Shown piece by piece: positions 22,133-35,160 of a stretch of 64,000 nt of DNA. Numbering within the stretch: position 1 is the stretch's first letter; every line of letters starts with the position of its first letter. Source of the DNA: Syngnathus acus (Eukaryota; Chordata; Actinopteri; Syngnathiformes; Syngnathidae); contig NC_051091.1 of NCBI RefSeq assembly GCF_901709675.1, positions 9,582,967 to 9,646,966 on the forward strand, read 5' to 3'. A program made the translations under genes and the position numbers. The notes under the pieces are model-generated. The model ran no database searches. It had not been told where the DNA came from and saw only the letters and a list, made by a program, of their open reading frames with translations.

Positions 22133-25100
22133 TCACAATATGACATCGGATTTGTGCGTTACGTGCTGCATTTCAAGTACTTTCTTGGGCGCCAAACGAT
22201 CAGACGGCGTACAAAGGATGGCGAAGCGCTAGCGGGAAAGAATTTTTGATATTAAAATATTTCATGCGCACAGAATCCCATAAAGGGATCAAATGATTAT
22301 GTGAAATGTACCTGACGAAGTGTCCCGGAAGTGGTCATCAAGTTGTACACCATCCATAAAGGAACGTTGAGTGTGGAAGACAGAGTGAACCACCAACCCA
22401 AAGCATAACCCCACCACGGATACTCAATGGTGTTGTTGAACTTCAGAGGTTTGTATTTCACCAAGGAGAAGAAAAATGTTCCCTGAAAACAGCCACACAC
22501 ACAAAAAAAAAATTCAATTTCCAATCTAGAACATCAACTAGAAATTAAATACTGGACATGTCTGTGGTAAGAACATTTCTTGGAGCTTTTAATGGATGGA
22601 CAGATAGATGAATGGATGGATATAATTTTTTTTTTCTTACACGAGCTAAAAGATACCAATTCATCAAGTCAAGTTTTTTTTAGTGAGCATACTGGACAAG
22701 GGGGATATGTTATTAAGGATGATATATTTTTAATCTATACGAGCAAGTACTCAGGATTTACTCTGCTATGGTCCTCTAGGTAGCGCCAAAGTCCAGTTTA
22801 TGTATTCATACGAGAGCTGTTAATTTATGAACTGGCCAACATAACATGACAAATGCATACATTTCTCCAAATATGAAAGCATTTGAGAAAAGTCTTATTT
22901 GGATACACTTTAACTTAAATACTTCCCGTTGAGTTTATTGTTCATTGCCTGCGAGTTTATTTATCCAATCTTATCCAAGTGAGGCTAATTAGAGCAATTC
23001 TAGTTCGAAATGGGCATAATAATTGTTAAACTTGACCAATTATAAATTGATTGTTGCTGCTGTGAATTTTGAAACAATTAAGGCACAATTACAATACTTG
23101 GCTGCAATCAGCTGAGGCGCTGTTTCGCCAATCTCAACTAGTTGTTGATCTAATCTTTTCCATCATCTGTTCAATTACTATAGCGTTATTTCTCAGGGTC
23201 ACGAATGAGCCAGAGCCGATCATATCTGATCTAATTTAATATTTTAATATCAATGAATAACGTTTATCAAAAAATGTAAACAATTTGTATTTAATCTATT
23301 TTTGTGCTTTTCTTTCACTGGAAGTGAAGGAGGATCACAATGGTTGCTGACTGAATGTTTTGACCGTTTTTCAAGAAAAAAAATCATTACAAAAGTACCA
23401 ACTGGTGACATTCTTTTCAACACGCATGGCAAAGGCTGCTTGTCAAAACTTGCCGAACCTGCTAGAGACTGTTGCCAGTTTTCCGCTTAAGTAGCCAGGC
23501 TATTTTCACTCACTATCTTAAAATCAAGGTCGGTGGAATGAGACCAAAGTTAATCTTCAACAGAGTAAACTATAATTCTCTCTTCTAGAACTGGCCAATC
23601 GGACTGAATGTTTACTCACCATGCAGATTACCGGGGTGACATATTTCAAGCAGTGTTTAATCAGCGGTAAAGGCCTGTATCCAATCATGTCCTCAATGTT
23701 GTCATAGAAACGATCTGCTCCTGTGGTCACGTGGTGAAATGATGGTGAGGAAGTCTGAATGAACCGTTCGGGAAGCATTCAAATGTGAAATTTACTCACC
23801 ATAAACCCACCCAACAGACACAGACTGAAATATGGCAAAGAGAAGCAGAGTCATCCCGCTGCAGGAGTAATAGTCAAACAATTGAAAGATGTACAATCCA
23901 CCCTGTGTGAAAGGAGACAACTTTAGAATGGAAAGAAAAAGAAAAAAAAAAAATCGAAGGAACCACAAAAAGTAAAGATGATTCTGCCTTACTTCAGTGA
24001 CCATTACGAGGCCGATAAAGAAACAGAAAACACTGATGAAGAGCAAAAGTAGTTTGCGTCTATGGCCGACGTGGAAAAAGGAAGGTTTCAGGTCACAAAT
24101 GCCGGTTGCAAGAGCTTCCAGACCTACAAACTGAAGAAGAGACATTTATGTTACTTATGTTCCACATTAGCATAGACTATGCTGAGCTCAATGTACAACC
24201 TCACTGTCCAATCCGAGCAGGATGATCATGATGAAAAAGAAAATGGCCCAAATCTGTGGAAACGGCATCATGGCCACAGCTCGAGGGTAAGCGATGAAGG
24301 CCAGGCCGGGACCTGTGGCGGGAAAACGACACTTTTGTGTTCGCATTCTCTCGCAGGTATAACGTGGGACGTTTTACCTGATTCCGCTACTTTGGATATG
24401 TCTGTGTTTTGCTCATAAGCCATGAATCCAAGAACTGAGAAGATTGCAAAACCGGCCACAAAACTGGTCCCGCTGTTCAGGAGGCACAAGTAGATGCAGT
24501 CTCTAAAAGGAGCAACAACAAAACACATGGTGAACTTTAAAGACCTCTATTTAAAAAACTTTTCAGACTCTACACATTCAATCCCAGGTACTTATTGATA
24601 TATTTTTCTTTTTCAGGAGTGAGGGTAAAGAGAAAGGGCCTGAAATGGTCTGGCTGTCTGCTGTTTATGTATTTATATCTCAGTGGGCAAGTCTCATGGG
24701 CACTCTGCTGGTCCACTTTATTTTGAGTAGCAGTACAGTTCTGGGAATATCAACATGAGACCAAAATTTGCATCCTAAATTTGGACTTTTTTTTTTTTTT
24801 ATATATTCATTAGGTAACAGTTCTCAAAGCAGTCTTTGCTGACTTTGGGTGAGGGACGGTATTCATAATGACATTCGCACCTATCGACACAGCAAGTTAG
24901 TAAGTAAGTTTGGGTTCTGTTTAGATTTCCCCTGGTCCTGCTTCCAGTCTGTCATCCAGGCAGCTCCTTTGCATGCCAAGCCGTGTCTCAACTTCAACAT
25001 TTGTAAAAGCTTCTTTATTGCTCAGAGCTGCTTCGTTTTGTTGATGCTTTTTTCTTCTTGTTCTTTCTCAACGACGATTTGCTGCTTTTCAGCCCTCCCC

Positions 25101-28100
25101 CCCATCCCCAGAAAAACAAAAGGGCCCATTCAAACTGAACTACTTTTGATTGGCTGTAAAAATAAACCACAATTGTGTCAATTTCTTAAAATGACGGTGC
25201 AAAACTGATGTCACTGTTTTTTTTTTTTGGTATTGTTTTCAACGCTTTCTTGTGGCTTCTCTGTTTGTTGTCCTTTGGGCTGTTTTTACTTTCTAAAAAT
25301 TTTCCAGTTTCCTTGGTTTCCTCTTTGGCATTGTGGTGCTTCTGAAATCAGCCAACTTTGCAAAGTGGGTCATGTTCTGTGTACTGTGCTCTGCTCCTTT
25401 TGTGAGGCTAAGTATTTTCCTGAAGCAAAGCAGCGGCATGAGTTTGAGCACTGCTTACGGAAATGGAGTATGTTTATGTATAAGGCTTGAAAAAGACATA
25501 GAATGAGAGATTGCTCTCCAGCGACCCTCCACTAAATTCTGTTGAGCTTTTCTTAAATATGTGGATTTCTCTGGGTAGCACTTAGAAAGAAGGAAATTAA
25601 AAAATACATGTGGCTGGATAAAACGACAGAATGTTTGATGAAGCCCAAGTAATGGTGCTCAAACGATCATTCAGGTGTACGTCGAGTTTGATGTCAACTT
25701 ACTTGTAACAGTTATTGTTGTACTTGTTATAACTTCCAAGTGCCGTCAAACAACCGATGCAAATCGCATAAGAATAAAATATTTGCGTGCCGGCGTCCAT
25801 CCAGACCTGCCAGACAACGACATAAAAGGCAAACATTCAATGATGGCGTCAGTGGTAAATGCTTCACGATTGCTCGCTAATGTTTGACTACGTGCAATAC
25901 ATAATTGACATTAAAATATAACAGCGTAAAAATTGTGCATAAATAACCCAGCGGTTTACTCCCTGTTACTTTTTTTTTTTGCGCAATTTCCACATCAAGC
26001 TAAACCTCTAAACACCGGTTGTTACACAAGAGCTCAGAAAAGTGAAGAGAACAAAAGTACTGAATGTCACGTTTGTATCATTTTCACTACTCTACACTCC
26101 ACCATGCAAATTTCAAACCCTGACACAGGGCCAACAATTTCAAAATTCACTTGTAGCTTTCTTATTATAGATATACTGTGTCATTGTGTTAAACGGGTTT
26201 GAAGGCTCATACCTGTGGATCAGCCAGGCGGGATGGTTCGGGGTAGAGGTAAAATTTGATGCCATCTATGGCCCCGGGCAGCGTCAGCCCACGGACAAGC
26301 AGCACGGCCAACATCAAGTACGGAAACGTGGCCGTGAAATACACAACCTGTTAGACCGGGTGGGAATTCATTTTTTTTTGTGATGAGGATTAGCCCAATG
26401 AATGAGAACACAAATTCAAATTTTTTTTCCCCTGCGGCAAGTAGAGTGACTAGATTTCAAATATTTGTACACTCCCCGTCGATGCAGCGATATTTGCCAG
26501 AAAGCAAGAAAAACCAGACGATCACATGATGAAAGCACATGACGAAAGTGATCACAAGCTTGAGTGAAGATGCAATATTTTCTCCTGGCAGGCTGGTAGA
26601 CAAACAGACAGTCTGAGAGACACCTGTAGTTAGATTATATGTGCAACAAACAAGCAAGCACATCTTAAAGACATCTACCTTTCCTGTGGACTTCACTCCT
26701 TTCCACACGCAAAAGTAGCAGATGACCCAAGACAAAAGTAGACACAGCGCCAACTCCCATCGAAACCCGCCCAACTCCTCGACGCTTCCCGTCACGTTCA
26801 GTACTCTTCTCCTGGGGATGGCCTTTGTGTTAACATTAGGCACTTTGCGACTTGTTCTTTTCATGAAACATTTGAACTTACTCCCAAAACTCCCTCACAG
26901 GGGATGTTGCGTTTTCTGCCGCAGTCCAGTTGAGAACACGTCTTTGACTGAACTCCACACACGTCTCTGTTACAAACACAGCACTCATTAGATCCAATGT
27001 ACACTAAGGGAACCATTGTATAATAATATGAAAACAAAATCCACATATCTCAGGGCAGACCATTTAGCAAAATAATTCACAAAAAAAGTAGCTTTATGTG
27101 GCTTTAATTATCGAACATCTGTCATCTAGTGAAAGAGCAATTTGTTTTTCCTGTGACCACACGCATAGTTGCGCCAAGACTAAACTATAATAAAAATGAT
27201 GACAATAACGCTCAAACTCCCACCATGGCGCAGTGCTGTCTGCCAAAGTCCCAAACACGGTAAACTATGCAGTTGCAGTTTTTAAGCTGAGCATTCATGC
27301 ACTGTCTGAGAAGAGCCCTTAGAGTGCTTACAATCCAGATGAGCAAATATTTTAGATCCATTTTAACTTGTTAATGGGCTCAATATGATTTCATTGCAAG
27401 AGTTGCACTGAGGTGACTGGGAGTGCAAAGGTCAGGGTTTTCTTCCACGTGTGCATTGCGATACATATTAACATCCAATTATCGCTGAACCCAAATATGT
27501 GTGTATTACGTACCTGTGTTCCAGCTGTTGCTGCAGCTTGCCCACGGAAGCTCAGAGCTGAAGGAAGAGAAGAGGTACAAGAATGCCCACGCCAATATGA
27601 TGATGTAATAGATGCTGGAGTATAAAACTACCACCTGACTTCCATAACCCATTCCTAAGAAATTGGAGAGAAAAAAAAAAGAAGCTAAAATTGATCATCC
27701 AAACTGACATTAACTTTCAAAATGATGGTATCACGCTTAGAACGTAGTTGGAGTTCTATTCTCCTTTATCCCTTCAAGTCAATACTACTGATGATGGAAA
27801 ATCAGGAACAACTGGGGGTTCAGACTTTTTTTTTTTTCTTCCCGCACAGCTTTTATGATTGGTGTTATTAGTTTATGCAGTTGTACAAAATTGTTGGGGC
27901 TCGGGGTGAATATTTACCTGAAAAAAGGGGACAGATTTGCTTCCAGCAGGTAATGGCGCCCTGTTTGGTGTACTGGCCGAGAGCTGTCTCCAGTAGAAAC
28001 AGAGGGATGCCACATGTGAAGAGGAAGAGTACATAAGGGACAAAAAAGACTCCTGGTGGGAAAAATAGAGAGGCAGGAGTTATTATATTGTATATCAAAT

Positions 28101-28460
28101 GCAAAAACAACACACAATTGTATTAATGATGATGGCTCATTCAGTATGTTTGTGCTGTGCATTGCAAATTAGCTTGGAAGGTCACAACATTTAACTGTAC
28201 TGTAGTTGCCATCCAAAGCATAGCAGCTGTTCTGGGCTTTGTTTTTCTTCATTGACAACTTTTTTTTCCCCCAACTCACCGCCTCCATTTTTGTAGCACA
28301 AGTAAGGAAATCGCCAAACATTTCCAAGTCCAATGATTTGTCCAGCAACTGCAAGAAGGAACTCAATCTTGTTGGACCACTGTCCTCTGGCCACAATGAC
28401 AGGAGAGGCGGTTTCCTTCTTCGCCTTGAACTTGACCTCTGGGTCATTTGGCTTTTCCAT
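22133..28460 (-). CDS. SLC6 Na+/Cl--dependent transporter, GAT2-like, copy A
   Basis: Plasma-membrane symporter of the GABA/betaine/taurine branch, using Na+ and Cl- to import small amino-acid-like substrates. Exons (high-low): 28460-28280, 28052-27918, 27654-27514, 26966-26882, 26811-26679, 26347-26213, 25806-25703, 24502-24378, 24312-24200, 24130-23993, 23902-23800, 23720-23620, 22482-22312, 22228-22133. They sum to 1,761 nt, 586 aa, all GT-AG, no stop. TM1 carries the signature [20 protein letters not shown]2 has CysX8Cys-type spacing and N-glycosylation sites. TM6 is [13 protein letters not shown]7 [10 protein letters not shown], and TM8 ends LGLDSE (Na2-site Asp-Ser). The residue before IIGLGN is Gln41, where BGT1 and GAT2 have Glu. 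The C-terminus ([16 protein letters not shown]...) is distinct from copies C-E. Closest recognisable human relatives are SLC6A13 and SLC6A12. Zebrafish has tandem slc6a22 genes that this array may correspond to, but I cannot confirm that. Confidence 0.92.
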
Positions 28461-31400
28461 GGCACTGCAAAAAAATATGACCCATGGTCAAATTATCAGA
28501 AGCATACAACTTTTTAAATTGCACCCAAACATCAGCAAGAAACATAAAACCATGACAAAATATTCCAGGGACAACTTTTAGAATTAGGTAATAATATAAT
28601 ATCTTCAATTGATTATGTGGTAGCAGGAAGTGGTCATCAGTGGGATGGACTAAAGGTTGAGAACGTTCAAACTCAAGAGAGCCATAACACACTAATAGCT
28701 TAAGCTACTAGTAATGCAAGTAAGCGTGCAATCGGAAACTAGTTACAGAAGAACGAAAAACAAAAACAAACAAAATTGGACCTGGACGCATGACAGTAGA
28801 GCGTTATAAATACACTCAAGTACAGAAGAGAAGTGACGGCAGCTGAACATGAGGAGAGGAAACTCGAGGGACTGGGAATGGTAGCAAACAGAAGCTGACA
28901 CATGGAAGCAAAAAGAGTCCAGAAGCTTCCAAGAAATTGACACCGGGAGGCTAAAATGAAACAACAACCACACAGTTATACTCAATGAGCTGTAACTCTG
29001 GAAAATATTTGTTGTTGTTGTTGTTATTAAAATACTCGACTGGTTGTTAGGGCCACTGTTGGTCATGTGATGATGTTCCCAGCTTGCATGTTGAGTTCTG
29101 CTCCAAAATGAATTTAAAAAAAACAACACAATGATTATTATTTAGTTGGGAGATGAATGGTGAACGTTCTGCGAGGTGGCTAAGATACTTGCTTTCGGAG
29201 AAGAGTCATTTCTGTTGGATGATGGAAATGGAACCTTTCATAATGTGAACACAATGACTGCAGTCTTGCGGCAGTGGGGTCACCAGTGGGTCAAAGCTGC
29301 TTGGCAACTGAGGGGCATTCTCCTCAATGTTGCTTTTGTTTGGCTACTTTGGCTTGAGTGTGGCAAATTGCAAATATCAACGCCACTACAATGCACAAAT
29401 TTATGCATAGACTGCAGTGACATCATAAACTACAACAATGAGGTCAACGGCGACCTAATAAAGAACATCGTAACATATGCTTCAAGATGACAATAAAGCA
29501 TTTTTATATTAGACACGGACGGCCTGGATTAAACCTCCTCTTTTTACTTCAGCATAGTTCCTTCAAGACGGTGCCAAAGAATCTTTGATTCTAGAGACTA
29601 TTTTACAAGCAAAATAATCATTTGTGGCAGTGTTTCTATAATTTGTGAATGAGGACCACATGTTGACAAAAATAATACCTGCAACTCATATCCACATACT
29701 GTGTATTGTTTGCTGGTGATGAAATATATAAAATAGATCAATAAATATATCAACAATGGTCTCCACTTTGCAGTTTAGTTACAATAGTCACAAACGTAAT
29801 CCCCAGTGATAAATGCGGAATAACTGTCACCATTTGGTGTCAAAAAATAGGAAAAAAGGTTCGGACTGAATATAACCTAATGAAACAAATTAACTATGTA
29901 ACTGTATAACATATTGGCTAATATTTACTGATGTGGTGGACTGTTGTAATGTATCTTTGGCAATCCATTATGTGCGGTAAGTTAGAATATTAAATGGAAC
30001 AAATTACTTGGTATGTTACCGTTAGTTAAAAATTAATGTGAAGTTGGTTTTGCCCTCAACTCCACTGTACTGTTGTTTATCGTTCCTGTTTTTTAATGTA
30101 AATAAGGAGCCATCATCAAATATTTTGTCGTTGGAGGCAGTGGGCCATTTTTGGAGATAATATATATATATATTTTTTAACAGTGACTTTGTGGTTAGTA
30201 CATCTGCTCCACAGTTCTGATAACGCTGATTAGAATCCGGGCTTCAACATTTCTGTGTGGAGTTTTCATATTCTTCCTGTGCTTGAAAATAACATGATAC
30301 GATGATTGATATTTTTTTTAATGGAAAACAATCTCATTTTTGTTATTTTTCTTATACACCTGCGTACTCCCACTTGACACGCAAGCAAAGTTCCTTTGGA
30401 ACAACTGCGTTCTCTGATTAAACTATTTATTGAGCTTTCAAGTGTATTGACATACGTTTGACAACTGTAATCAGTAGGTGAGATGGAGCGCAGCCAAGCA
30501 GCTCAGGAAATTGCTCTCAAGCTCAACCAAGTGTATTTAATCCTGCATGGACCATGGACATGTTGAATCTGATGAAAATTCATCATTAACATCTTTTATT
30601 TTTTGTTTGAATTCTGTTCAGCTACTACAGAAGATGACTACACTACATTGGATAAAAAATAAAAAAAACACAGAAGACAATGCGATACTTGTTTCAATCC
30701 TAACTGTTAAAATGTCACTATGTCAAAGTAGAGTTTCTAGTGTACAATTCTAAACATTTACCACATTGGAAACATTAGATCTGGAGTCGCCTCACTTGAA
30801 CTTAGGTACTTCGATCTGAGTAAAACACTATCTCCGGCTAGAAATGTTAAAGCCAACTTTGTGCTTATTGAAGTAAATTTTACAGTGAGCAATTTTGAGT
30901 AGTACTAGTTTATTTGAAGAAAAAAAAAAAAAAAAAAGTCAGTGTTGAGGATTGAACTCAACTAGCATCATTCACTCATCATGGCTCCCTTTGGGGGAAG
31001 GAAAAAAAAAGGGTGTTTATTTCTTTTCAGCGAAAAACAAAATCGCATCTGGGTCTCGCAGATGTTGCGATATCGAAGTGCACGTCGCACAATGACACGG
31101 GCGTTGCAGCTGTTATCCGAAAGGGCAGCTTGAAAACAACTTTCTCGGAGCAAGCTTTGAAATCAGCCGCCTATGCTCTTGACACTTGGCGAGAAGGAGG
31201 CGACTTCCCGCTAAGCAGGCCCTAAAAAGGACACTGCAGAACACGGAGATGAGAGATGACTTTCTCTCTTTGCAGCCATCATATCCTTCAGTTCACATTC
31301 ATGAGATTGCATGCAAAATCCATTTTTTTGGTATAGTGTTAACTGATAAAGTTGACAACAGTCAATAATGAACATCAATTCAAAAACAACAATGCAGGAA

Positions 31401-33193
31401 TGGGACAAACATGGAGACATTGAGACTGCTCTGTTCTATGATCCTACTCACCAGCAATTACACAATCAAATCTACTGTTTGTTGAATTAATTCAGCTATT
31501 TCTCCTAATAGTGGTTCATTAAAATTAATACATTTTGTGATTTGTAAATTGTTTTATAACAAAATAAAATTGCAAAAGAAACAGAACTGTTTATGCACGG
31601 TGCTGATGCTGCCTTTTTATTTTCCTCATCAATTCATTTTCAACCGTATTGAAAAACATTCAAAATTCTTCATCAAATGTTTTGCATTGCAAAAATACAA
31701 TTTCAAGGAATCATTTGCATGATTAGCAAATTCGAGTAACGTGCAATTGCCTACAAATGAACAGTTAGGTGATAAATTATACTTTTTTGTGTGCGGATGA
31801 GAAACAAGCCAAACAAGACTCAACACAGTCTTAAAACTCTCAGAATGACATTCCACTAAGCATGTGATTCATCACCTTTTGTTTCTTTCAATTGACTCAC
31901 AAACCAAACTTCATGAACTTGGCAGAGTTTGGGTGTACACTTTTATTTTTACAAGCATCGCTCACCTAGGAGGCCGATGATCTGTCAAATCACACACACT
32001 ATGCACAGTTGAGCAGCTGTTGATCATCTTGGAATAGCATCACTACATCACATTAAAGTTTGACCTCTATAAAAAAAAAAGTATCTATTGGTGTATTATT
32101 TTTAATCAACACAACAATTTCCTCAGCATAACTTTCTTACTGTTTAGCTACACTACTCGAATGTGTTAACAGTGAAGCAGAAATTAGTTTCCGAAAGAAT
32201 GTGCTGGCTGAGATGTTATTCCAAACAAGTGAAATAACCGCTCCTGCTGCAGCGTAGCCTGTAACCTTTGGCCTACATAATGCGGCAACAAGCGCCAAGA
32301 ATAAGTGCACAAGCGCACAAAAGCCCAGCTGCTCCTTGAAAGGTTTGTGTCGCTATCCCCATAAAGATGAAAGCGTTGCACACCCATCACTCACAGAAGG
32401 AAAAAGCATGTGGCCTGAATGAAAATCATCGACAGTACCTGATAAAGGCGGTCACGGCGTCAGCAGCCTGTATTTGTGTGTGGCACTTCATTCATCTTGA
32501 GGTGGCACTCATCTGAGTGCAAGTAGGTGTAGCTGTGATAAGGGCAAGCCCATGTGGCAAGCGTTGACAAGCGTTGCACATGTGATAAAGAGAGAAAGCA
32601 CGATGCACTGGTCTGGTCGGGAGACAAGAGGAGGGTGAGAGGAAGTGGAGGGGGTAAGAAGGGGGACATTAGGAGGAGGGGGGGTTGCATGGTTGTGTTT
32701 CAGAGCCTGCAAATGAAGGCGGGATCTATTCAACAAGGTCGCATGGTTGCACACACAAGATCTGGTCAACTTGTGACTTTCACACCATTTTGGCATAATT
32801 CATGTATCATTCTGTCTTTTGAATTGGCAATCAAAAATAATAATATCAACAAAGTAGCTTTGAGGCAAAACGGTGGTGTGAGAAACTACTTCCAAAATGC
32901 AATACGTCATGCATTACCTGTTTTTTTTGTATTTGAAAGTAATACTTTTTTTTTCATCATGCAATATTAGAGTTATAAGACACTTGTTACAATTAAGTCA
33001 TTTTGCCGTTTTAAGACAATTGTAATTCCTTAAATAGTGGAGGGGGGGGATTGCATATAAAATTTAAGTTTAATAGATGTTTTGGAAGCATAGCATACAT
33101 CTTGCCTTGAAATAGCAATAAGACAACAGCACTAGAACAGGCTAAGGGACCAATAGACTTACATCGATTGAGCATTTCAAAATATGGCTTATT
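28461..33193. other. Intergenic region upstream of copy A, no firm gene
   Basis: AT-rich sequence with presumptive copy A promoter near 28500. A SINE-like fragment lies at 30190-30285 (gtggttagtacatctgctcc... ttctgtgtggagtttt), the same family as part of copy B intron 1. Only scattered short frames occur. The 104-aa plus-strand frame at 29176 has no recognisable domain. Confidence 0.5.
30190..30285. repeat. SINE-like dispersed repeat fragment
   Basis: Contains the common fish repeat text 'gtggttag...ccacagttctga...ctgtgtggagtttt.catrttctt'. A related piece (gtgtggagtttgcatgttctccccgtgcctg) lies at 35392-35421 within copy B intron 1. Confidence 0.5.
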
Positions 33194-33382
33194 TCAGACT
33201 GAGCGAGTGTCGCAAAAACGTACCTTAATATTTTCTTTAGCTGACACAATCTGAGAATAAATTGAAAACAGGACTCTCTCCTCTTGCTCCATTGTTTTTT
33301 TCCCCGTGTTGTGACGTCGCGTATACGTGACGTCACTTTCCTCAGCCGGAGCGCTCATTGTCCCAGAATGCTTCACTTCCAA
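33194..33382 (-). other. Candidate first coding exon of an unidentified gene, with CRE-rich promoter
   Basis: A minus-strand frame starts MEVKHSGTMSAPAEESD (ATG at 33382) or at an internal MEQEERVLFSIYSQIVSAK. It is open to a possible donor, ATTAAG|GTACGT, near 33222. It sits in a CpG-rich island containing two CRE-type TGACGTC sites. I do not recognise the protein and found no following exon, so this could be chance or an exon of a gene whose remainder is unrecognised. Confidence 0.3.
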
Positions 33383-35160
33383 CGTTAGCCTCTGTAGTTC
33401 CCCTTTTTATGTATTTTACAAGGTAGATGTTACATTTTCCGCACCTACTGCACTCTGCCACCTCGCGGCTGATGATGTACCTGATGCATTGCAGCTTTTT
33501 GATGTTATTTAAGGAATGTTTTGAACAAATGTTACCCTGCGATGCTGGCAGAACAAGCGGTAGTAATTCATTCACTCAGATGGAGACTGGATGCAGGGAT
33601 GGTGAGAGGGCTCCCTCTTGCGGAGGACTAAGTGTGCCAACATTTAATACAGTACTGTAAATAAATTTCATCAAAATACATTTAATTGCAAATTTGTTTC
33701 AATTTTTATACCATGTATGTATTTACCTAAATGTTCATTTTGGCATCTCCGTGCACAGCATGCAATGTAAATTTGTCCTGACAGGGTTTTAATTGTCACA
33801 ACAAACTGTGTATTATTTTAATGTAAAGAATCGTCTTGTTTTTTTGGACACTCAAAGACACTTCACAATTGTACTCAAAGCGCTCACACACACATTCACA
33901 TTCTGGTTGTGCATGTGTAACTGAGGCAGGTGAAGAGAGGCTGGCTGCCTCCGGCACCTCCGACCACCACCAAACATTCATACACAGTGTGTGAGGCACT
34001 GCAGTCAAGGTGTGTGAAGTGTCTTGCCCAAGGACACAACGACACGACTCGGACAGAGCTGGGTTTGACCTGCCGACCCTCCGGTTACTGAACGGCCCAC
34101 TCTCCTGCCTGAGCCACGCCTGCCATTTGTAATGCACAGTAGTCCTCGTAAATGATTCACCGGAACGCAACACATATGCACCATCAGCCTCTGCAGAATG
34201 CAGACAGAAAATGGTCAAATCACAAAGTATCCCGTTGTGATGAGGGAGTTGGAGATCACACAAATAAGGAATGGGTAGAAAGCAATGGAATGACTGAATA
34301 TGACGAAAGACACAAGGGGGACTCTTAATTGCGTTTCAGAGCAAGCCATTCATATGGAGAAAACTCAGATAGTCATGTGATGTTATTTTAATGCTGCCTG
34401 ACAAAGAATATGTGCATATTACAGTATGCCAAGAGCAAGACTCATCTATCATCACATGGCTGATGCACAGTCAGCCTCAGCGGTATGTAAACAGATGTCC
34501 AAAACACATAGCATCCGATTACCCCAAGGATAAACTAACATGTTGTCATAGAAAAACAAAAGTCACGCTCAGCCTCAAGCATCAACTTCACCTGAATGCA
34601 TCCCTTTCCTTTATTAATGAACTCAAGCATATGTTTTGCCATCTCAGCTTTGCTACTTGTTGAGTTGATTTGCATGGTAGCAAGTTGGACTGCTTTAAAT
34701 ACCTGGGAGCACAAAGGTGAGGTGAGTGACACTGACTCAGCTGCCTCTTGTGGGGTAAAAACTTGCTGGATGAACGCAGACGGATAACATCTCAGTGCCA
34801 AAGAGAGGTATGTGAACAATTTGGTCTCTGTGTCATTGGCTTGCTGTAGAGATTGGCATAAAATAATCTACATGTAAATATTTTGTAACTAAAAAAAAAT
34901 CAATCACAGAAATCGGTCATACCTGTATTTCAACCAACTGCATGCACCTGTTCATGTGAAAATTCATGGACAACATGACATTGATGATGTGAGAAAAGGA
35001 ATAAAATAAGGATAAAATTATATTGTAGCATTACAAGATAGATTTTGTACACACTGGTTTATTAACACAATGAAATTATTTTCATCACTGATCACTGTTT
35101 TTACTGCTTTTACTTTAGTTTTTTGCTCTGTAATAGAGTATTTTATTGTAGCCCCCTAAT
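33383..35160. other. Intergenic region upstream of copy B
   Basis: Contains a dispersed repeat at about 33848-34125 and AT-rich sequence with no supported gene. The copy B promoter is expected at its right end but has no distinct motif. Confidence 0.5.
33848..34125. repeat. Teleost dispersed repeat (SINE- or MITE-like)
   Basis: Has a characteristic series: 'cttcacaattgtactcaaagcgctcacacacacattcac', then 'gtgtcttgcccaaggacacaacgac', then 'tgagccacgcc'. I know this layout from abundant fish repeats; the class is uncertain. Confidence 0.55.

Noticed and set aside
29176-29490. 104-codon plus-strand frame between copies A and B
   Set aside because: No domain, no splice or promoter support; likely chance.
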